From Nannocystis pusilla (GTDB lineage: Bacteria > Myxococcota_A > Polyangia > Nannocystales > Nannocystaceae), in the NCBI RefSeq assembly GCF_026626665.1, contig NZ_JAPNKE010000002.1, positions 10,002,001 through 10,066,000 of the forward strand: a stretch of 64,000 nucleotides of DNA, given 5' to 3'. The position numbers and the translations under genes are program-made. The notes under the pieces are model-generated. The model was not told the DNA's origin. It saw only the letters and a program-made list of their open reading frames with translations, and did not search any database. Positions 1-8,741 of this stretch are shown in pieces (the first letter of the stretch is position 1; each line of letters begins with the position of its first letter).

Positions 1-153
1 CCCGAGCGGTCCGGCGACGTATTTCAGCGCGAACTGGACGACGCCATGGTCGGCGCCGAGGCCGAGGTTGGCGCCGAGGCCGAGGGCCGCACCGACCGCG
101 AGGCCGAGCAAGATCCGGGTGTGCAGCGGCATGTGGGGCGCATGGTAGGACAT
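1..153 (-). CDS. Dicarboxylate/amino acid:cation symporter, N-terminal fragment
   Basis: Reading the minus strand from ATG at 153 gives 51 open codons that run off the left edge. After a short lead the peptide continues MPLHTRILLGLAVGAALGLG, which resembles the first membrane helix of the SDF family (GltP/DctA), Na+/H+-coupled carriers of dicarboxylates or acidic amino acids in the inner membrane. An internal ATG at 132 is an equally good start. The rest of the protein lies outside the window, so the assignment rests on the N-terminal pattern alone. The gene lies downstream of the IgGFc-type lipoprotein gene on the same strand but is separated from it by a strong hairpin. Confidence 0.55.
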   Translation of the reverse strand, partial: MSYHAPHMPLHTRILLGLAVGAALGLGANLGLGADHGVVQFALKYVAGPLG

Positions 154-195
154 GCGGACCCATCCGCGCGCATGGAGGCGCGATTCGTCGCGGTC

Positions 196-216
196 GGCGG
201 CGGAAAATCCGCCGCC
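196..216 (-). terminator. Hairpin terminator after the IgGFc-type gene
   Basis: GGCGGCGGA, AAA, TCCGCCGCC form a perfect 9-bp stem with a 3-base loop. It lies 41 bases past the stop codon of the minus-strand lipoprotein gene and before the next minus-strand gene. There is no clear U-run, so it is a terminator by position and stem strength only. Confidence 0.5.
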
Positions 217-256
217 CCGCGGGCGGGCGCGGGCCGGAGGCGGGCCCGCCGAGCGC

Positions 257-2236
257 TCAGCCCGGCGCGATCTCCTTCAGCGCCATGCCGCCCGGGTAGG
301 CGTACGAGGCGCCCTGGGCCTCGCCGACGACGATGACGCCGAAGGTGGTGGTCTTGGCCGAGGCGGTGTTGGTGCCCGGCTCGCAGTTGACCTCGCCGGG
401 GTTGATGTTGACGGTGGCGGTGACGTACTGCGTGCCGGCGATCTGCTGCCAGTGATCGGCGGGCACGAGGCCGCCGAGGCAGCCGAGCTCGACGTTGTTG
501 TTCATCGCCTTGCGGACGAGGCGGACGTTGTCGTTGGCGTACGAGCTGTCGACCAGGAACACGTAGTCGCCGAGCCACTGCTCGGTCGGGACCATGAGGA
601 CCATCGAGGGGTCGCCGGGGTTGCCGTCGGCCGGCACGCCGGGGGCCTCGGAGCCGTACATGTAGCCGGCGACGAGGATCGGGTTGTTGCTCTGGATGCG
701 GAAGTCGCCGCTGGCGTTGGATTGGAGGAAGCCGCCGGCGGGGATGGTCTGGGTCGCCTCGCCCAGGCCCTCGGGCTTGGGCGTGAAGGTGACGGTGGCG
801 CCGGTCTCGCGCGCGAGCACTCGCCAGTACATGTCCTCGGTGCCGCGGGCCGGGCTGCGCAGGCCGATGTACTCGACGCCCCACGTCTCGACCGGGAAGA
901 TCTGCTCCTCGAGGTGGTCGCAGAAGCTGACCTGCTTGTTCGGCACCTGGCCGCACGAGTGGCCGCCGAACACCGCGACCGGCTTGTCGGCGACGATCTC
1001 CGAGCCGGTGGTGTCGCCGGCGTTGGTCTGCAGCTGGATGTAGTCGTAGCGGTCGAGCGTGATCTCGGTGGGCACGCCCTTGAGCATCGGCGGCATGCCG
1101 TTCTGCCCGCCGACGACGTTGACCGTCGGCTTGAGCGAGACCGTGGTGCCGTCGGCGGTGGCGACCACGACCAGCGAGGAGCCGCTGCCGAGGCCCTCGC
1201 CCCACGCGAGGTGGAAGTAGCGGGTGCCGAGCGCGTGGGTCGGGAGCAGCAGCGAGGCGTCGGTGGTGAAGGCGAGCGCGCCGCCGAGCGGGTTGAACTG
1301 GGTGGCGACGATCGGCAGGTCGGAGACGACGCGGAAGGCCCGGCCGAGGGCGATGCCGGAGCCGGTGAAGCCGGCGTCGCCGGGGTAGTAGCCGGTCTGG
1401 TTGTTGCTGCTGCCCGACAGCAGGAAGGTCCGGACCTGGCGCGGTGCGATCACGCCGGTCAGCAGCTTCTGCTCGGCGTCGTTCTTGTTGCCGTCGAAGA
1501 TCTCGACGTTGACCGACTCGGTGGCGCTCGGGTTGGAGACGGCGACGGCGTAGACGAAGGCGTCGCGCGGCGGGACGTTGGCCATGTCGACCGCCCAGAA
1601 CTCGCAGCCGAGGCTCGACTGCCGCTTGGCCACCACGGCGCACGCGGGCTGGCAGGAGCCCATGTCGGGGTCGCACAGCTCGTCGCCGTCGCACGGCTCG
1701 GGCGGGTCGAAGCCGGTGCCGTGGTCGTTGCAGGTCTGGCGGGTGTTCTGGTCGGTGCAGGTCTGCTCGCCGGGGGTGCAGATCACGGCGCTGCAGGTCG
1801 CGGTCGCCTCGTCACACGCCTGGTCTTCGGGACATGTGACTCGCTCGGGCAGCAGGCAGCCGCAGGTCTCGATCGTCATCGCGTCGGCGCAGGTCGGCGG
1901 GGCGACGCAGTCGCACGGCTGGCACGATGTCGCGCCGTCCTGGCAGCCGAAGCCGTCGGGGCAGGCGTCGGGGATCCAGAGGCCGCCGACGCAGATCTGG
2001 TGCTGCTCGCCGTCGCACCGCTCGCCGGGGCCGTCGCACGTGGGCGCGGCGGTGGTCGGCTCGCTGGTCGGGCCGGCGGTGCTCGTGGTGGTCGAGGTGC
2101 CGGTGGTGTCGATCGTGGCGGTGGTGGTCGCGGTGGTCGCCGTCGACTCACTCTCGGTCTCGGCCGGGGTGTACGGTCCCGGACAGCCGGCCAGGGCGAG
2201 GGCCAGGGTCGGACAGGCGAGCCGGGGTAAGGTCAT
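257..2236 (-). CDS. IgGFc-binding-type surface lipoprotein
   Basis: 659 residues from ATG at 2236. The N-terminus has a short hydrophobic stretch ending in lipobox LALAGC, so the mature protein should be lipidated at Cys 18 or so. A Thr/Ser-rich linker follows, then a Cys-rich region of about 110 residues with repeated CxxxxQxC-like spacing. The last 430 residues resemble the N-terminal domain of IgGFc-binding proteins: an NPSATESVNVEIFDG-like beta-strand pattern, then GYYPGDAGF and PIVATQFNP. This domain is common in Nannocystaceae lipoproteins and its role there is unknown; adhesion is a guess. A longer open frame continues upstream of 2236 but lacks a signal peptide, so 2236 is preferred. 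A dispersed hairpin copy lies inside the gene near 1818-1840. Confidence 0.75.
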   Translation of the reverse strand: MTLPRLACPTLALALAGCPGPYTPAETESESTATTATTTATIDTTGTSTTTSTAGPTSEPTTAAPTCDGPGERCDGEQHQICVGGLWIPDACPDGFGCQDGATSCQPCDCVAPPTCADAMTIETCGCLLPERVTCPEDQACDEATATCSAVICTPGEQTCTDQNTRQTCNDHGTGFDPPEPCDGDELCDPDMGSCQPACAVVAKRQSSLGCEFWAVDMANVPPRDAFVYAVAVSNPSATESVNVEIFDGNKNDAEQKLLTGVIAPRQVRTFLLSGSSNNQTGYYPGDAGFTGSGIALGRAFRVVSDLPIVATQFNPLGGALAFTTDASLLLPTHALGTRYFHLAWGEGLGSGSSLVVVATADGTTVSLKPTVNVVGGQNGMPPMLKGVPTEITLDRYDYIQLQTNAGDTTGSEIVADKPVAVFGGHSCGQVPNKQVSFCDHLEEQIFPVETWGVEYIGLRSPARGTEDMYWRVLARETGATVTFTPKPEGLGEATQTIPAGGFLQSNASGDFRIQSNNPILVAGYMYGSEAPGVPADGNPGDPSMVLMVPTEQWLGDYVFLVDSSYANDNVRLVRKAMNNNVELGCLGGLVPADHWQQIAGTQYVTATVNINPGEVNCEPGTNTASAKTTTFGVIVVGEAQGASYAYPGGMALKEIAPG

Positions 2237-2375
2237 GGTTCGATGGTGCCGCGGTCGCCACGGCCCGACAAGATCCAGGCGGACACCAGGGTCCGCGCCT
2301 GCGCGCCCGGGATCGGCCCGAGCCCTCGTATGTCCTTGTGGACAGGCCCACGGGCGGCCGGCTAAATTGGCGGAG

Positions 2376-3092
2376 GTGGCGGCCGGCGGGCGAGGACGAC
2401 GTTGCGCGGCGGGGCTCCTGCTGGCGGCCTGCGAGGTCGCAGCGCCCAGCGACGACATCTTGCCGCCCGACGAGGCAGGCCCGGAGCTCTCACCTTGTGT
2501 GCCGACGGAGGCTGCGTTTTTCCGCGCGGCGCTCGAGCCGATGCCGGGCGACGCGAGCGCCGAGCTGAGGTGCGAGGTGCAGGCGGCGAGCGGGAGCCCG
2601 GGGTCTCGCGTCCTCGAGCTCGTGTGCGACGGGGCGGCGGCGCGGCTGTTCGTCGAGGCCGAACCGGCGCCGGCCGGCGATGGTTTCGCTACCGGGCAGG
2701 TGCTGCAGATCCGCTCGATCGTCGCGCCGGGCGAGGCGGCGAACGACCCGGACGTGTGGCTGCGGGTCGAGGACGCGGGCGGGGCGCTGCTCCTGGCGGC
2801 GGCCGTCGGCGCGCGCGTCGATCCGCCGGAGGGCGGCGGGTGGGCCGCGCCGTTCGCGTGGCGCGAGGCGGCCGGCACCTGCATGGTCGAAGAGACAGCT
2901 TGCGGGGAGACCCGCCGCGCCGCGCTGGACCTGCAGCTCTCGGGCGGCGCGCCGCTCCGCCTGTACGATGGGACATCTTCGGCGGCCGGGGACGAAGGGG
3001 CGTTTATGGCCTACGTCGAGGCGGCCCGGGCGAACCTGCCGGGGTCCGGATGTCCCCGGGAGTTCGTGTTCGGACTCATCGCGGCGCGCTGA
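2376..3092 (+). CDS. Putative lipoprotein of unknown function
   Basis: 238 residues starting at GTG 2376. This start is chosen because it places a short Arg-rich n-region directly before hydrophobic CAAGLLLAAC, a lipoprotein signal with lipobox LLAAC. The mature part contains four widely spaced Cys residues and no domain that I recognise. It is divergent from the IgGFc-type gene, sharing the 139-bp space between 2237 and 2375, which contains a TGTCC-TTGT-GGACA hairpin (2331-2344). A longer upstream open frame without a start signal is treated as noise. Confidence 0.55.
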   Translation: MAAGGRGRRCAAGLLLAACEVAAPSDDILPPDEAGPELSPCVPTEAAFFRAALEPMPGDASAELRCEVQAASGSPGSRVLELVCDGAAARLFVEAEPAPAGDGFATGQVLQIRSIVAPGEAANDPDVWLRVEDAGGALLLAAAVGARVDPPEGGGWAAPFAWREAAGTCMVEETACGETRRAALDLQLSGGAPLRLYDGTSSAAGDEGAFMAYVEAARANLPGSGCPREFVFGLIAAR

Positions 3093-3148
3093 CGTCGCGG
3101 CTCGAAAACGCTTGGGCGGATCCGAGCCGGTTTGGTAGGTTGCCTGGG

Positions 3149-3937
3149 GTGACGGTCGTCGATCGCTACAAGCACGGGAGCTTCTGCTGGGCCGAGCTCG
3201 GCAGTCCGGAGCCGGCGGTGACGACGCGGTTCTACAGCGGGCTGTTCGACCTCGGGATCCACCACGGCAAGGGCTACACGATCCTCACCAAGCGCGGGCG
3301 CGACGTGGTCGCGATCCACCGCATGCGCGCCGACGAGGAGGCGCGCGGCGAGGTGCCGCGGTGGATGCCGTTCGTCAACGTCGACTCGATCGACCGCGCG
3401 ATGGCGCGGGTCGAGCCGCGCGGCGGGCAGGTGATCGTGCCGCCGCGGGAGGTCTACGACTCGGGCCGCATGTCGGTGCTGGCGGACCCGAGCGGGGCGC
3501 GGCTGGCGTTGTGGCAGGCGGTGAACCACGCGGGCGCCGGGCTCATCGATGAACCGGCGACGATGTGCTGGTGGGAGCTCAACACGCGCGACGCGGACGA
3601 GGCCGGTGTCTTCTACAGCGACGTCATCGGTTGGCGGCGGAGCGAGCGGGCGGTGGAGTCGACGCACTACACCGACTTCTTCGTCGGCGAGCGCAAGGTC
3701 GGCGGGATGCTGCAGATGACCGAGGCGTGGGGCTCGATGGCGTCGCACTGGATGACGTACTTCCGGGTCGAGGACTGCGACGAGGGCGCGGCCCTCGCGG
3801 CGCAGCTCGGCGGCGCGATTGTGGTCGCCCCGAGCGACATCCCGCCGGTCGGCCGCTTCGCGGTGCTGAGCGACCCACACGGGGGAATCTTCTCGATCGT
3901 CGCCTACGGACAGGCCGCCCGCGGACCTTCGCCCTGA
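3149..3937 (+). CDS. Two-domain VOC (glyoxalase-like) protein
   Basis: 262 residues from GTG 3149. Two tandem VOC (beta-alpha-beta-beta-beta) modules can be seen. The first starts at GSFCWAELGSPEP and ends at VLADPSGARLALWQ. The second starts at TMCWWELNTRDADEAGVFY and ends at VLSDPHGGIFSIV. The W-E-L and DP-G-A patterns are typical of the glyoxalase/bleomycin-resistance superfamily, often annotated as 27 kDa antigen/hydroxylase-like proteins in actinobacteria and myxobacteria. No substrate can be assigned. It lies 45 bp upstream of the ABC transporter genes and may be co-transcribed with them, though nothing functional links them. Confidence 0.75.
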   Translation: MTVVDRYKHGSFCWAELGSPEPAVTTRFYSGLFDLGIHHGKGYTILTKRGRDVVAIHRMRADEEARGEVPRWMPFVNVDSIDRAMARVEPRGGQVIVPPREVYDSGRMSVLADPSGARLALWQAVNHAGAGLIDEPATMCWWELNTRDADEAGVFYSDVIGWRRSERAVESTHYTDFFVGERKVGGMLQMTEAWGSMASHWMTYFRVEDCDEGAALAAQLGGAIVVAPSDIPPVGRFAVLSDPHGGIFSIVAYGQAARGPSP

Positions 3938-3982
3938 GCGGGGGTTGACCGCGATCGCCCGCAGCGAGTAGCGTCCACGGCG

Positions 3983-4693
3983 ATGATCCGCGCCCGCGGC
4001 ATCCGCAAGAGCTACCGCCTCGCCGGCGCACGGTCGGGCGAACTACCGGTGCTCCGTGGCGTCGACTTCGACGTCGCCGACGGCGAGTTCGCGGCGGTGA
4101 TCGGCCGCTCGGGCAGCGGCAAGAGCACGCTGCTGGCGCTGCTCGGCGGGCTCGACAGCGACTACTCCGGCGAGCTCAAGGTCGCGGGCAAGGAGCTGCG
4201 CACGCTGTCCGACGCCGAGCTCAGCGCCTACCGCAACGCGACCATCGGCTTCGTGTTCCAGGCGTTCCACCTGCTCGACCACCTGAGCTGCGAGGACAAC
4301 GTGGCCCTGCCGGGGCTGTTCCGCGCCAGCGGCAAGGAGAGCAAGGAGGCGCGGCTGGCCCGCGCGCGCGAGCTGATGGAGACGGTCGGCATCGCCGACA
4401 AGATCGGCACCCGGCCGGGCACGCTGTCGGGCGGGCAGAAGCAGCGGCTGGCGATCGCGCGGGCGCTCTACCACAAGCCGCAGCTGCTCATCTGCGACGA
4501 GCCGACCGGCAACCTCGACAGCGCCTCGGCGTCCGCCATCATCGCGCTGTTCCGCAAGCTGCGCGACGAGTCGGGGGTGACGCTCATCATCGTGACGCAC
4601 GACCCGACGGTCGCCGCGGCGGCCGACCGGGTGATCGAGATCAAGGACGGCGTGGTCGAGCTGGTGCCGGGCAATCAGGAGGTGCGCGCGTGA
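3983..4693 (+). CDS. ABC transporter ATP-binding protein, LolD/MacB type
   Basis: 236 residues. Walker A is GRSGSGKST (residues 41-49), the signature is LSGGQKQR, Walker B is LLICDEPTGNLDS and the switch His lies in IIVTHD. The FVFQAFHLLDHLS stretch and the DEPTGNLDS form are typical of the MacB/LolD/FtsE subgroup, which powers mechanotransmission rather than ordinary import. The stop codon overlaps the GTG start of the permease gene by 4 bp, so the two are translationally coupled and form one ATPase-permease complex at the inner membrane. Confidence 0.9.
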   Translation: MIRARGIRKSYRLAGARSGELPVLRGVDFDVADGEFAAVIGRSGSGKSTLLALLGGLDSDYSGELKVAGKELRTLSDAELSAYRNATIGFVFQAFHLLDHLSCEDNVALPGLFRASGKESKEARLARARELMETVGIADKIGTRPGTLSGGQKQRLAIARALYHKPQLLICDEPTGNLDSASASAIIALFRKLRDESGVTLIIVTHDPTVAAAADRVIEIKDGVVELVPGNQEVRA

Positions 4694-6066
4694 GCAGCAT
4701 CGGAGCGATCGTCCGCGGCAACCTGCGCAACAACGCGGTCCACTTCGCGCTGGCGTCGGTCGGCGTGATCGTCGGCATCGCCGCGTTCGCGTTCTTCCTG
4801 GCCCTCGGCGCCGGCGTGCGCGAGGTCGTGCTCGGCAAGATCTTCCCGCTCGACCAGCTCGAGGTGATCGCGAAGTCGATGTCGCTCGACGTCGGCCCCG
4901 TCAGCCTCGGGCTCGCCAGCGACGTGCTCGACGAAACGGCGGCGCAGCAGCTGCGCGGGGTCGCGGGCGTGCGCGGGGTCTACCCGAAGATGAAGCTGAC
5001 GGCCCCGGCGATCGGGCTCGGCGGCAAGGAGATCATCGGCAACGACATCCGCACCGAGCTCATCATCGACGGCGTCGACCCGGCGCTCGTGCAGGGCGAG
5101 TTCTCCGGGGCGGACCAGTTCCGCGAGGTGCCCGAGCCGGCGGCCGCGCCGACGGCCTGCAGCGACGAGTCGGCCTGCGCGAAGGACCAGTACTGCGGCA
5201 AGCCCTACCGCGGCGGGCCGGGCAAGGTGTGCCGCGACTACGTGCCGGTGATCGCCTCGCCGCACATGCTGGAGATCTACAACGGCTCGCTGCGCCGGGC
5301 CTACAACCTGCCGCGGCTCAACCCGGACTATCTGGTCGGCGTGTCGCTCGAGATGCGGGTCGGGGCGTCGATGGTGCAGGCGGCCGAGAAGGACGAGCTG
5401 CTGTTCGAGCGGCTCAAGCTGGTCGGCTTCTCCGACAAGGCGGTGCCGCTGGGGGTGACGCTGCCGCTGTCGCAGGTGGCGCGCTACAACGTCCACTTCG
5501 GCTCGCCCGAGGCGGCGACCCGCTACCACTCGATCATCATCAAGATCGAGAGCAAGGACCAGGTCGCGGCGGTCGCCAAGGCGATCGAGGAGCTCGGCTT
5601 CGAGGTCACCGACGGCGGGGCCGAGCAGGCCGGCTTCCTCATCAGCGTGTTCGTGCTGGTGTTCAGCCTGCTGTCGACGATCATCGTCGGCATCGCGGCG
5701 GTCAACATCATGCACGTGTTCTTCATGCTGGTGTACGAGCGCCAGCGGGAGATCGGGATCATGCGCGCGGTCGGGGCCCGTCGCTCGGACATCCAGCGCA
5801 TCATCCTCGGCGAGGCGGCGTGCGTCGGCCTGCTCGCGGGGGCGATCGGCGTCGGCCTGGCGTACGCGGCCAGCCGCGTGTTCGACTACATCTCGGCGCA
5901 GCACCTGCCCGACTTCCCGTACAAGCCCGAGACGTACTTCGCGTTCAGCGTCGACCTCGTGGCGCTCGCGCTCGGCTTCGCCGCGGGGTTCTGCGTCCTC
6001 GGGGCGTGGCTGCCCGCCCGCAGGGCCGCGCGCATGGACCCGGCGGCGGTCCTCACCGGCCGATGA
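4690..6066 (+). CDS. FtsX/MacB-like ABC permease with a Cys-rich periplasmic insert
   Basis: 458 residues from GTG 4690. Four membrane segments are arranged as in MacB/LolC: one near residues 17-40, then a long periplasmic domain, then three near the C-terminus (starting FLISVFVLVFSLLSTIIVGI). The YERQREIGIMRAVGA coupling region is characteristic of the FtsX family. The periplasmic part carries an insert at about residues 155-185 with CSDESACAKDQYCG and a fourth Cys shortly after, resembling the CxxDxxC cysteine knots seen in myxobacterial surface proteins; I do not know it from standard MacB. Export of a lipoprotein or peptide is likely, with the lipoprotein gene just downstream as a possible client. 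Confidence 0.85.
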   Translation: MSSIGAIVRGNLRNNAVHFALASVGVIVGIAAFAFFLALGAGVREVVLGKIFPLDQLEVIAKSMSLDVGPVSLGLASDVLDETAAQQLRGVAGVRGVYPKMKLTAPAIGLGGKEIIGNDIRTELIIDGVDPALVQGEFSGADQFREVPEPAAAPTACSDESACAKDQYCGKPYRGGPGKVCRDYVPVIASPHMLEIYNGSLRRAYNLPRLNPDYLVGVSLEMRVGASMVQAAEKDELLFERLKLVGFSDKAVPLGVTLPLSQVARYNVHFGSPEAATRYHSIIIKIESKDQVAAVAKAIEELGFEVTDGGAEQAGFLISVFVLVFSLLSTIIVGIAAVNIMHVFFMLVYERQREIGIMRAVGARRSDIQRIILGEAACVGLLAGAIGVGLAYAASRVFDYISAQHLPDFPYKPETYFAFSVDLVALALGFAAGFCVLGAWLPARRAARMDPAAVLTGR

Positions 6067-6194
6067 GTGGCGCGCCGCGGCGTGGCGTCTCGCCACAGCC
6101 CGGCGGGGCGGATCTGCTCGCAGCGCCAAGCGCCCGCGATCGCTGGTGAAACCAGGCCGCGGCGGGTGGAACGTTCTCCGCTAGAGGGGCCGGC

Positions 6195-7205
6195 ATGACT
6201 CGCCTCGCCCCGCTGTTCGCCCTGTCCGCGGCCCTGTCCACCGGCTGTTTCTTCACAAACGAGGATACGCCCTTCGTCGAGGCCGACGACGTGCGCATCG
6301 ACCTGCCGGAGTCGATCGCGGCGCGCGAGGGCGGCCAGGTCCGCGGGGCCCTGCACATCGGCGTCGAGTACACGGCCGGGCAGGTCAACCGCTGGGTGAC
6401 GGTGCTGGTCGAGCACTGCGCGCGCGTGATCGCCTACCTCGACGACGTGCAGCCGAGCGAGCGCGACGGCAACACCCGCATCTACGGGCCGTACGCCGAC
6501 AACGACGGCCGCGACCTGGCGTGGCTGGTCCGCGTCGAGACGCTCGAGGACGGCGCGAACTACCAGATCTACGTCGGCAGCCGCGACGCGAAGGCGCAGG
6601 ACGAGATGGCGCTGCTGATGGCGGGCGACCTGCACAAGGACGACACCAAGCGCAGCGGCGGCTTCAAGATGGACTTCGACGTGGTCGAGAAGTACCCGGA
6701 GATGAAGGGCGCCGATGCCGACATGAGCGTGATCGGCGGGTTCGTGGAGGTCACCTTCGAGCGCGATGTCGAGACCGAGGAGAAGCGCATCGACCTCGAC
6801 TTCAAGGCGGTCAGCTTCGAGTACCTCGGCTACCTCGACGACGACGTGTTCTACAGCGACGACAAGTACAGCTACACCCGCGATCCGAAGGGCGGCGGGA
6901 CCTTCGACTTGACGCTGTACGGCGAGTGGGACGACTACGGCTGGAGCGGGCCGGAGCAGGAGAAGGCGAGCGTGCAGGCGGCGTGGGACGGCGAGGGCAA
7001 CGGCCGGGCGCGCGGCAGCATCCTCGAGGTCGACGGCGTCGGCGATTTGAAGCACGGCGATTTGTTTCTCGACGAGTGCCAGGGTGCCGACGGCTTCCTC
7101 ACGTGGCGTTCGCTGAACGAGCCCTATGCGCTCGAAGCGCCCGACTACGGCTTCGGCGACCCGAAGAGCTGCGTCATCCCGGAGAGCGCGCTCGACGGGC
7201 TCTGA
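6195..7205 (+). CDS. Putative lipoprotein of unknown function
   Basis: 336 residues from ATG 6195, with GAGGGG at 6184-6189 as a ribosome binding site. The signal peptide ends in lipobox LSTGC. The mature protein is acidic (many Asp and Glu), mostly predicted beta, and has only two further Cys residues near its C-terminus (DECQG and KSCVIP). No known domain is recognised. It follows the FtsX-type permease by 128 bp on the same strand, so it could be part of the same transcript and a partner of that transporter; this is inference from position only. Confidence 0.65.
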   Translation: MTRLAPLFALSAALSTGCFFTNEDTPFVEADDVRIDLPESIAAREGGQVRGALHIGVEYTAGQVNRWVTVLVEHCARVIAYLDDVQPSERDGNTRIYGPYADNDGRDLAWLVRVETLEDGANYQIYVGSRDAKAQDEMALLMAGDLHKDDTKRSGGFKMDFDVVEKYPEMKGADADMSVIGGFVEVTFERDVETEEKRIDLDFKAVSFEYLGYLDDDVFYSDDKYSYTRDPKGGGTFDLTLYGEWDDYGWSGPEQEKASVQAAWDGEGNGRARGSILEVDGVGDLKHGDLFLDECQGADGFLTWRSLNEPYALEAPDYGFGDPKSCVIPESALDGL

Positions 7206-7278
7206 GCGAGGGCGCCCGTGGTCCGGCCGGAGTCGGCGAAGACGGCGAATTCTCGCCGATCTCGCGGCCCGGCCTGGT

Positions 7279-7302
7279 CCTTTTAAAGGCGCAGTATACT
7301 GC
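7279..7302 (+). promoter_or_regulatory. Possible promoter with overlapping palindromes
   Basis: Just upstream of the gene starting at 7313 lie CCTTTTAAAGG (7279-7289) and the perfect 12-bp palindrome GCAGTATACTGC (7291-7302). The second contains TATACT, close to a -10 box, but it is only 11 bp from the start codon. It could instead be an operator. In this GC-rich sequence such an AT-rich palindromic pair stands out. Confidence 0.35.
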
Positions 7303-7312
7303 CTCCACAGGT

Positions 7313-8275
7313 ATGAGCGCGACGCGTCTCAAGAGTCTCGGCAAGCTGGCCGTCCTCATCGGCCTGCCGGTCGCCTTCGTCGTCGGCCTGTTCGGCGCCG
7401 GCGTCTACGTCGGCCACGGGCACCGGACGACGATCCTCTCGTTCGAGCGCGACTGGCTCGGCCTCGACGTGAAGGTCCCCGGCGAGCCGAGCAAGCCCCC
7501 GTCGGACACGGCCAAGCCGGAGCCGCCGAAGCCGGAGCCGCCGAAGCCCGAGCCGACGGCCACGCCCGAGCCCGCGAAGCCGGAGCCGACGACCACGCCG
7601 GACCCGACGCCGAAGCCGGTCGAGGCGCCGCCGAAGCCGGTCGAGACGCCGCCGCCGCCCGCGGCCGGCCTCCCGGTCGCGGTCGCCGAGCCGGCGCCGC
7701 TGCCCCCCGAGCTGCAGGCCCGCCTCGGCGAGCCGCTCAAGCTGCGCGTCAAGGTGGTGGTCGACGAGGAGGTGTTCGACCGCCGCAGCGACTGGATCGA
7801 CTACGCCGAGCGCCACGTCCGCTGGGCCTCGCAGGTGCTGCTGCGCGAGCTCGGGGTCGAGCTCGAGCTGCGCGGGGTGGTGGCCTGGCCGACCGCCTGG
7901 TCTTCGGGACAGGTGGCCTTCGCCGACCTCGAGCGGGTCGGCAGCGACGGCGCCGACCTGGTGCTCGGCCTCGGCGGCCGCAACATCCGCACGCCTGTGC
8001 AGGCCGGCCCGACCACCGCCACGCACCACGCGACCGCCGCGATCGCGTTCAGCTCCGACCCGACGTCGCCCGCGCCGCACCTCCGCAGCCTGCTGCGCGC
8101 GGTCACCCAGGCGATGGGCAGCGACCCGGTCGCCGCCGACGCCGACCCGATCGCGTTCTCGGCCGAGGAGCGGCGGATCTTGCTCGAGCGCAAGCACCTG
8201 CCCTTCACCGCCGAAGTCGTCGAAGACGCCCCCCCGCAGCCGGCCGACGAGGCCGCGCTTCAAGGAGAGAACTGA
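7313..8275 (+). CDS. Membrane-anchored protein with Pro-rich linker and metzincin-like fold lacking its zinc motif
   Basis: 320 residues. One N-terminal membrane helix (KLAVLIGLPVAFVVGLFGAG) is followed by a 60-residue Pro/Lys/Glu linker with repeated KPEPP units, then a C-terminal domain of about 190 residues. The domain's start (VVVDEEVFDRRSDW, then a helix and ELGVELELRGVVAW) reads like the opening of reprolysin/archaemetzincin-type peptidases. Where HExxHxxG would be expected there is SLLRAVTQAMGS, with no His. If the fold guess is right, it is a dead protease or binding protein. The fold assignment is inference. Confidence 0.55.
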   Translation: MSATRLKSLGKLAVLIGLPVAFVVGLFGAGVYVGHGHRTTILSFERDWLGLDVKVPGEPSKPPSDTAKPEPPKPEPPKPEPTATPEPAKPEPTTTPDPTPKPVEAPPKPVETPPPPAAGLPVAVAEPAPLPPELQARLGEPLKLRVKVVVDEEVFDRRSDWIDYAERHVRWASQVLLRELGVELELRGVVAWPTAWSSGQVAFADLERVGSDGADLVLGLGGRNIRTPVQAGPTTATHHATAAIAFSSDPTSPAPHLRSLLRAVTQAMGSDPVAADADPIAFSAEERRILLERKHLPFTAEVVEDAPPQPADEAALQGEN

Positions 8276-8276
8276 G

Positions 8277-8521
8277 ATGGCCGCCCCCGCCCGCGCCCCC
8301 AAAACAGCCCCAAGCGGCAGGACCCCCCGGGCAACCAGCCGGCCAAGCGCGAGGAAGAAGAGGCGCCGCCGTCCCGCGTGGCCTGGTTCATCGGCTGGGT
8401 CGGCGTGCCGAGCCTCGTGTTCGGCGGGATCTTCGGCGGCGGCGTGCTGGTCGGCGCCCATTATCCCGACGGCTGGATCGCCTGGGCCGTCACCGGCCTC
8501 GCCGGCCTGCTCGGCGGCTGA
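8277..8521 (+). CDS. Small two-helix membrane protein, frameshifted
   Basis: The ATG at 8277 is one base past the upstream stop codon. Its frame gives MAAPARAP and then loses sense. The frame one base back, from about 8306, reads QNSPKRQDPP, an acidic linker, then two hydrophobic helices (VAWFIGWVGVPSLVFGGIF and WIAWAVTGLAGLLGG) and a TGA at 8519-8521. Adding one C to the run of five near 8309 restores an 81-residue protein. It is probably co-transcribed with the upstream anchored protein. Function unknown. Confidence 0.5.
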
Positions 8522-8741
8522 AGCCAGCGCGCCGCAGCGGCTCGCGCCGGCCTGCTCGGCGAAAGCCACGAGCCGCAGCGGCGAGCGCCAGCCTGGCGAA
8601 AGCCGCGAGCCGCAGCGGCTCGCGCCGGCCAGCTCGGCGAAAGCCACGAGCCGCAGCGGCTCGCGCCGGCCAGCTCGGCGAAAGCCACGAGCCGCAGCGG
8701 CTCGCGCCGGCCAGCTCGGCTAAAGCCGGGAGCCGCAGCGT
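8501..8741 (+). repeat. Minisatellite of about 41 bp seeded by the end of the small membrane gene
   Basis: Imperfect units begin at about 8501, 8546, 8587, 8624, 8665 and 8706. Each carries GCCGGCC(T/A)GCTCGG followed by GAAAGCC and GAGCCGCAGCGGCTC. The first unit is the last seven codons and the stop of the small membrane gene, so the array grows out of the gene tail. The palindrome GAGCCGC-A-GCGGCTC is present in most units. Confidence 0.85.
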
